This document shows, piece after piece, positions 58,111-64,000 of a stretch of DNA of 64,000 bases. The DNA comes from Cordilura impudica (taxonomy: Eukaryota > Arthropoda > Insecta > Diptera > Scathophagidae): NCBI GenBank assembly GCA_963682025.1, contig OY821520.1:4812705-4876704 (forward strand), written 5' to 3'. The notes under the pieces are model-generated. The model saw only the letters and a list, made by a program, of their open reading frames with translations. It did no database searches and was not told the origin of the DNA. A program made the translations under genes and the position numbers. How positions within the stretch are numbered: position 1 is the first letter of the stretch; every line of letters starts with the position of its first letter.

Positions 58111-58721
58111 TTTTATTTATTTATTATGGGAGGTGTCAGTCCTACCGATGTGATCCTGTGAGTATTGTTACTCCCATTTTTGTATTACTTCAGATATATG
58201 ATATTGAAAATCAACTATGTAAGTGGTTATCATGCCCATTTATCCGCTTGCTAAGGCCAGCTTTGGATTTTATGACATTTTTAAATAAAGATTAACGAAA
58301 ACGAGTTTTTCTATAATATTTCTATTTGCACAAAAATGATTTTTTTTTGTATGATTCTTTTATCTGGAGTAAGAACTGCTTTTCTTCTATATTATTTGTT
58401 AGTACTTTATGAAAATCTTTTATGAATTTAACGCCTCTTTTGACAATATCATTTACTACAAATAATTCCTTGCAGAAATTGTAATAATAAAAATTCTGCA
58501 GAAATACTAAAACAGCAGAAAATTTGTTTAGTTTTGTGGGACACATAATCGCTTAATTCATTATATGTGAAACGGTCTATGAAAAGGTGTCTTATGACAC
58601 AAAAACAAAATTTCGAGAAATCAGCTGTTAAAGATAAACAATGCATTTCGTTAGTTTTTTTTTCGTTATCTCGTCGGTGTAATTGTTTCTGTTTGTCTTT
58701 TCCTTTATGAACTAGTGAATA
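58111..58721. other. No feature recognised
   Basis: Open frames on the minus strand (58322-58841) show no homology I know and run antisense across the next candidate ORF. Confidence 0.35.
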
Positions 58722-59050
58722 ATGTCTGTCGATGAAGAATTTAACGAGGTTTTTCAAAAATATTTTGGTGAAAATGAAGAGAATGATGATGTTGGTATCA
58801 ATTTGCGGACAGCGAGGATGTTGAATCATTTCAACTGTCATTAATCCCAGTTGACGACAACATGCCCGAATTTATCCAACCAGTTGGTTTATCTCTGCAG
58901 CGTCAGTGGTACATTTATCAGAATCTCAGAAGCTTGGTTTCAGATCCCATGAATGCGGCTATTTTGGCTCCATTGCCATCGAAAAAAATGCCATCAAAAA
59001 AAGCGAGTGACAATAGTCAAAATGCCAATATTGTCACTCGCTTTTTGTGA
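58722..59050 (+). pseudogene. Short acidic ORF pair, possibly a transposase N-terminus relic
   Basis: From ATG 58722 it reads MSVDEEFNEVFQKYFGENEE, then NDDVGINLRTARMLNHF, to a stop. The frame of the ATG at 58862 continues MPEFIQPVGLSLQRQWYIYQ up to IVTRFL and TGA at 59048. The acidic start would suit a piggyBac-like or similar transposase N-terminus, but no diagnostic motif is visible. An 18-bp inverted repeat (58998-59015 with 59029-59046) spans its last codons. Uncertain. Confidence 0.3.
58998..59046. repeat. Perfect 18-bp stem-loop
   Basis: AAAAAGCGAGTGACAATA pairs perfectly with TATTGTCACTCGCTTTTT across a 13-nt loop. It may be the terminus of a removed element, a transcript hairpin, or a local inversion. 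Confidence 0.85.
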
Positions 59051-60053
59051 GTTCATTTTTGTTATGAATTGTGTGTAAAGTTAATGTCTATTATTTGTGT
59101 TTATATCTTATAATTTAAGATTTCTTGAAGATGCCAACCGGAGGTTGGCGAAATATTGAAAATAAAATAAATAAATTTAATTTTATATATTAAAATACAG
59201 ACCTCGAACTTCAAATAAAAATTTTTTTAAAATTAAAACGCAAAGGTCAAATAAAAATACTCATACTAGTTTTTGAATAAATTGTCCTTTATTAGCTTGG
59301 GATCATATGTGACCCCAAGTCCAAAAGGGTTAATGGGGTCATATTATTTTTTTCCCAAAACTCTAAGCTATTAATATAAAATATAACATTTGAAAGTGGC
59401 AAACTGATTAATTTTTGATACAAATTATTTACAAAGAGTACATTTACTGAACATTTCACAAAAATCTAATTTTTCTCGAAATCCAAAAAAAATTTTTTTT
59501 TTTTGTGAAAAAAATTATGGGAGAGGAATTTACTTAAAAATTCACACAGTTAATCTCTAGCATATATTTAACAAAACGTTAAAGTGACACATCAATTTTT
59601 TTAAATTTTGCTAAAGAAAATTTTTTAAAAGTTAAAAAAGGAATTTTCAAAATTTTTTCAAGACAATTTTCCATCTTTGGTCTCATTGTGCAATAGGTTA
59701 ACAATGTGGTAATAAAATATTACTTCATGTCTTAGTACTTGTAGATATAGAGACAAAAAAAAAATGATGGCTATAATTAATTTCTTAAAGTTTAAAAAAT
59801 TTCCGTAAAATTTTTGACGCAAATGTGGTCTGGGGCATTTGCTATTTCTTGGCGAGTTTTATTTGATTTTGAAGCTACATATAAAGCTTTTTGAAAAGAT
59901 AATGTAGTACTGATATCGATTTGTCGAAAATATTTAACTGTAGATGGAAATTTTCGTAACATCTTAAAAAAAGTTATATAAACGTATAAGCACACTTGAA
60001 ATTTTCAATCCATTTCCGGCGGCGCGAATTTTTGAAAGTAATTTCAGTATAAA
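59051..60053. other. Intergenic sequence with a retroelement-tail-like motif
   Basis: At about 59128-59165, CTTGAAGATGCCAACCGG, then a GCCAACC/GGTTGGC stem, GCGAAATATTG and AATAAA-rich sequence resemble the ends of Penelope-like or other retroelements. No gene seen in the rest. Confidence 0.4.
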
Positions 60054-60840
60054 ACAAGTAAGAAAATTATAGCCGGTCTAGACCGACTATACGATACCCT
60101 ATACCATGCGTTTAGAAACCCTATTTCTTAGGCCCAACTAACTGGACATAGAAAATAAGCAAAAGCCAAATTTGAGTGGGATTTTTATTAATTTTTTGGG
60201 CTGCACATATGAAAAAGTTTATATCGGATGCTATATCTATATAGGGACTAGGTCAAAAACAGACCGATCCTCATCATGTTTGGTAAAGTCTCTTGTATTT
60301 TGCAAAAATATATACAAACAAAGTCTGAAAAGAATCAGTGCAATATTTTTATTTTTAATAGATTTAAGTGGAGATCGGGAAGCAGCTCTATATGGGGCCA
60401 AAGGGATCATTTTTGGACTACACATTAAAGGACGTAATGAACGCATACAAAACCCAATTTGAGTAAGGTCTATATGACAATTTGGATCTTATGGAAATTT
60501 ATGTCGGTTTCATAGGGGTTATTTGTATGGGGGCTAGGTCTGAACATGGACCGATTCTCACCAATTTCAACAGCATTCATTCCATGGCTGATGAAAGCTT
60601 ATATACCAAATTTCATCAAAATATTTTCATATTTGCGACCTGCAGTTTGATTACAAGGTTTACATGGACACACAGACGGACGGACGGACGGGCGGACGGA
60701 CGGACATTGTTAAATCAACTCAAAAAGTGATTCTGACTCGATCGGTATAGTTAAAGATGGGTTTAGGTCAAATATTTTTGGTTGTTACAAACAGCAGCAC
60801 AAAGTCATTATACCCAAACCACATAGTGGTATAGGGTATA
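60054..60840 (+). mobile_element. Hairpin/GGAC element, copy L
   Basis: Full-length; palindrome with one change (TAGCCGGTCTAGACCGACTA), GGAC tract with one GGGC unit, intact terminal hairpin. Flanked by non-repeat sequence, so it is useful for defining the element's ends. Confidence 0.87.
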
Positions 60841-61159
60841 AATAAATTAAATAATCAAAATTGTTTTTTATCCAGTCAATTATATTTTTCTACTGAATAG
60901 TTATAAAAAGCAATATAAAAAGGACTAAAGTTGTGATTTTTTCATAATATCAGGTGTTTTGGGCCCCACTAGGCACCGGATGGCACTGTCGCATCGAGCT
61001 AAAAAATGAAATGAAAAAATGTTATAAATGCAAACCTGATATTTTAGAGAGCGCATATATTGATAATTAAAAAAAAAATCACATACAAGCTTGACCAGTC
61101 CAGTGGTTCAGCCGTGATTCGTTTACATACATACGCACCATCGTTTTTATTATAAAGGG
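60841..61159. other. No feature recognised
   Basis: AT-rich spacer. A GTTTACATACATACGCACC block near 61120 looks repeat-derived but has no partner here. Confidence 0.35.
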
Positions 61160-62180
61160 TCTTTTTTTATGGTTCACTACTTTTGGTAACACTGTTGGAA
61201 TTGATAATCGACTTAACAGCTGATAGCTGCTTTTTGTTTAGTTTGACTTGCCATTTCATCAAGGATAGAGAGAGAGAGAGAGCAATGATTGCAAATTGTT
61301 GAAAATTTCTATCACAATAAAGGATCTGTTCGTCAAACTTATCGTTCACTTTGTACATTTTCTGGTCTTCATAATACTCCATCAGAGTGCTCAATTCAAT
61401 TAACTTTGGATCGTTTTCGATCCAAGTTTATTTTTAATGATAATGTGTATTACGTAAGATGCTAGTCAGGTACACCAAACAAGCTTTAGCCCCTGTACAG
61501 TAAAGCAATGAAGAAGACCCACATCGATCTATTCGGAACCATTCTCAGCATATGCAGATTTGTCTATCCACTTTATGGAAGATTTTATGAAAGGATCTTG
61601 TTTTAAGAGCTTTTAGGATTCAACCTGTGCAAGAATTAGAGCTAAAGGACCATCGTATGCGTTACCAATTCGGCCAATGTGTTGAAGTACTAATTGATAT
61701 TGATTTTTATTTTCCATACAAAATTTTGTTCAACGATGAAGTTCATTTTTGGTTAAATGGGTACATAAATTAACAAAATGGTCGCATTTGGAGTGAAAAA
61801 AATCCACAAGCTTTGGTTCAAACTTTTGTCTACAGAAAATTTCTGTTTTGTGAACTTTATGGGCCGGCGGAGTCATTGGTTCAAATTTCTTCAAAAACGA
61901 TGATGGAAGGAATGTTACTGTTAATGATGAATGGTATATAGAAATAATGATGATGAATATTCGACCAGTTACTGGCGAAATGTGGCGGCAATTGTTGCGA
62001 AAAGTGTGTGAAAATTGGGATTCCAGATTGTGCCACGTACGCACCATCCGCGGTGGCCATATTGCCCAAGTCACATTTAAGCACTAATGGCATTAAGTTA
62101 TTCATCAAATGAAGTCAGTTTAAGTGAAACTGAAAATATTTTTCTTTATTTTATTTTAATTTCAAGTTCTATAACTAAAA
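61160..62180 (+). mobile_element. Second mariner-family element, internally deleted
   Basis: Begins near GGTCTTTTTTTATGGTTCAC and ends near an A-run followed by GGCCATTCAC, which may be worn inverted ends. The transposase relic lies inside. A GAGAGAGAGAGAG tract is at 61266. Confidence 0.45.
61560..62087 (+). pseudogene. Mariner-family transposase relic with large internal deletion
   Basis: Readable blocks: IQPVQELELKDHRMRYQFGQ, KILFNDEVHFWLNGYIN (first catalytic Asp region, FNDEVHFWLNG), NGRIWSEKNPQALVQ, FFKNDDGRNVTVND, then directly RKVCENWDSRLCHVRTIRGG and HIAQVTFKH with TAA 62085-62087. The segment with the second and third catalytic residues is missing. Same broad group as the 54.8-kb relic but clearly a different lineage. 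Confidence 0.7.
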
Positions 62181-62234
62181 AAAAAAAAAAAAAAACGGCC
62201 ATTCACAAGTTTATATGTTTCCGTTTTAAATAAA

Positions 62235-62611
62235 CTAGCAGATTCGAGCCCTCCAAATTCGAGCGCAAATTCTAGGAAATTTTATATTTTCAATATTTTC
62301 ATTTAATAATGATCCTCAAAATCAATTATAGCCAATTCACAAATCAACACAAAAAACAAACTCATTTTATTACAAACACATTAACAAATTTAATAAATAC
62401 ATACATAGCATTGTATAATTTTATGCATGTGTTAGTAGCAACTTTAAATGCAATTTACTCAAAATAAAGGAACAAATTTAAAAATCTGTAAATCTGCAAA
62501 TCGGCTAAAAAGAAATACCTTTCAAATAATATACGTTTGGTCAAAATCTGGATAAAACGGTAGAAGAAAACATCAGTCACAAGAAATCGCATAGCCTATT
62601 AATATTATAGG
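62235..62611 (-). mobile_element. Non-autonomous Helitron, copy 5
   Basis: Inverted, with CTAGCAGATTCGAGCC hairpin end at 62235 and TCTATAATATT-type start mutated to CCTATAATATT at 62611. Closest in sequence to copy 1. Confidence 0.83.
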
Positions 62612-63602
62612 TATCCGAGTATTTTAAATTAAAATCAAAAACTTCGATGTTTCTACTAATTTCCCTTCCATTTCAACCATAAACATTTTTTGTATCTAAT
62701 AAGTACATAAAAAATTATACTTAATGGGAAATTTTAATACACAAAAATTCTATTTATACTCGTAAGGTGATTTAAAATAAGCAAAAAGCCTTGAAGCTAT
62801 TTTAAAGAACTACATACACACGAGTATAAAAAAGAAAAATCCTAAAATATGTAAAATTTTCGTACTTTTTTTAGGATTTCGTTGTTTAATAATAAATTTT
62901 TACAGTGATTTGCTTGAACAATATATATTATGCTATTTACTTGAAATATTCCTAAAAGGCTTAAAGCCACACAAAGGTATTTGAATTTTATCTTTATTAC
63001 AAGAGCAGCCATAAGGCTTTATAATATAATGATTTCGCCGCCATATTTGATATGTATTTAATTATGTAGAATTACTTATATATTTGGGTACATTAAAATG
63101 TTGTTCACTAATTCTTAAGTTGGTGTACTAACTTGAATTTACACAATAATTTGAAATAATATTTGAATTTAGTGTACCATCACGTAGTTAAAAATTATAT
63201 TATTTAACCTTTATGCATATATGGAAGAGTTGAGTTACTGACTTGTTAACTAGCTGAAATATTTGAAATATGGGAATTTTGTATAAAAATTAACCTAGAT
63301 ACTTTAGTGCATCCATCATCAACACACAATATCATCTTTCTTTTGTAACCTACAAAAACATTTTTTAAAATAATATTTATGTTCAAAAAAAATTTCCAAA
63401 TCTGTTTCTTGCACTTTAGGAAAATTCTAATAAAAATTTGATTATATTACTGATTTTCTGATATTGCATTATTTTTCAGGTGCTTTTTACAAACATGTAT
63501 TGCTAGTGTAGTGCTACTCGTAAATAGTTAGTTTTAGTTTGGATTTTGAAATTACTGACCAAATCTATTAGCGTCTTGAAAACATGTAGCTCTTTTAGTA
63601 TT
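62612..63602. other. AT-rich intergenic sequence
   Basis: No gene, RNA or family repeat recognised. Confidence 0.45.
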
Positions 63603-64000
63603 ACTTTATTTATTTTATTTATTTATTTATTGAATTTCATAAATTATAATTCAGTACAAAGAATTAATCTTATATAGAAGTACTGAATACTAATTATAGT
63701 TGAATTTTACAATGTACAAGAAAAAAATAATATAATAAAATACTACCTAATACTAACAAAAACAAAGAAAAAAGAAACATAAATATTAATAATAAAATAA
63801 TAATAATAAAATAATAGAAGAAAAAAAAAAATTAGTTTTAATATTCATAAATTTTATTTTTGAATTTAGTTGCGTTGCTGATAATTTGCAAGTGATGGGG
63901 TAGTCGATTCCAAATTGGTATGGCATTAATATAGAAGTGTAACTCCGAAAGTTGAGCCTTATGTTGTATTTGAATTTTAGGTTGACCTGAGTAAATAATT
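63603..64000 (-). pseudogene. Non-LTR retrotransposon 3' end (cut by the window)
   Basis: The minus strand from 64000 reads FYINAIPIWNRLPHHLQ and FKNKIYEY with TAA at 63840-63838. The IPIWNRLP...FK..L..Y pattern is typical of the C-terminus of LINE reverse-transcriptase proteins. A 3' UTR follows, ending in an AAATAAAT-type tail (about 63605-63635 on plus). The rest continues beyond the window. Confidence 0.55.

Noticed and set aside
58322..58841. Minus-strand ORFs of 74 and 130 codons
   Set aside because: No recognisable domain, and they overlap an acidic plus-strand reading that looks more protein-like.

Overview
This window looks like a piece of a higher-fly (schizophoran, probably calyptrate) nuclear genome. 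The signs are spliced genes with short GT-AG introns beside very large ones, extreme AT richness, and dense non-autonomous repeats. One repeat carries a GGAC/GTCC microsatellite and resembles the DINE-1/mini-me type repeats of flies. The species call is inference; nothing bacterial, plasmid or phage is visible.

One host gene is well supported. It is a plus-strand, 13-exon RabGAP gene of the SGSM1/SGSM2 (RUTBC2/RUTBC1) family, running from the ATG at 1475 to the TAA at 23322-23324. All exon phases join into one 1,241-codon frame, with an N-terminal RUN domain, a PH-like Rab-binding region, and a TBC domain with arginine and glutamine fingers. The TBC domain is split by an acidic insert of about 400 residues. 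Introns 1, 8 and 11 are swollen by repeats, including a 1.75-kb heptamer array. A second candidate host feature is a lone first coding exon at 43810-43837 behind a GAGA-rich, repeat-free upstream region. It has the same exon phase as exon 1 of the SGSM gene, and its continuation would lie beyond the window.

The rest is a nested repeat landscape. (i) Eight copies of an unnamed element have conserved left and right ends around a core of 7-bp AT-rich repeats (TTAAAAA, TGAAAAA, ATAAAAA, TATTTTG). Core length runs from zero (copy at 50.4 kb) to several kilobases (3.3-8.2, 16.2-20.3, 28.4-31.1 and 36.8-41.6 kb). (ii) Twelve copies of a roughly 780-bp element have a 20-bp palindrome at one end, a hairpin at the other, and an internal GGAC tract; several sit inside the heptamer cores. 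(iii) Five short non-autonomous Helitrons. (iv) Transposase or reverse-transcriptase relics: rosa-like DD41D mariner (54.8-56.3 and 61.6-62.1 kb), Tc1-like, hAT, non-LTR retrotransposons, and two unclassified transposon proteins. (v) A tRNA-Gly-derived SINE inside the DD41D relic.

The most striking observation is at 29,053-29,725. A roughly 670-bp island interrupts a TTTTTAA array. On the minus strand it has a 71-bp direct repeat at each end, tRNA-like A and B boxes, and a sequence matching the hammerhead ribozyme core: CUGAUGA, stem II, GAAA, a palindromic stem III, a GUC cleavage triplet and a 5-bp stem I. The outer copy of the direct repeat begins 2-7 nt from the position equivalent to the predicted cleavage site. 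This suggests a retrozyme-like or Penelope-LTR-like unit whose end was set by self-cleavage.
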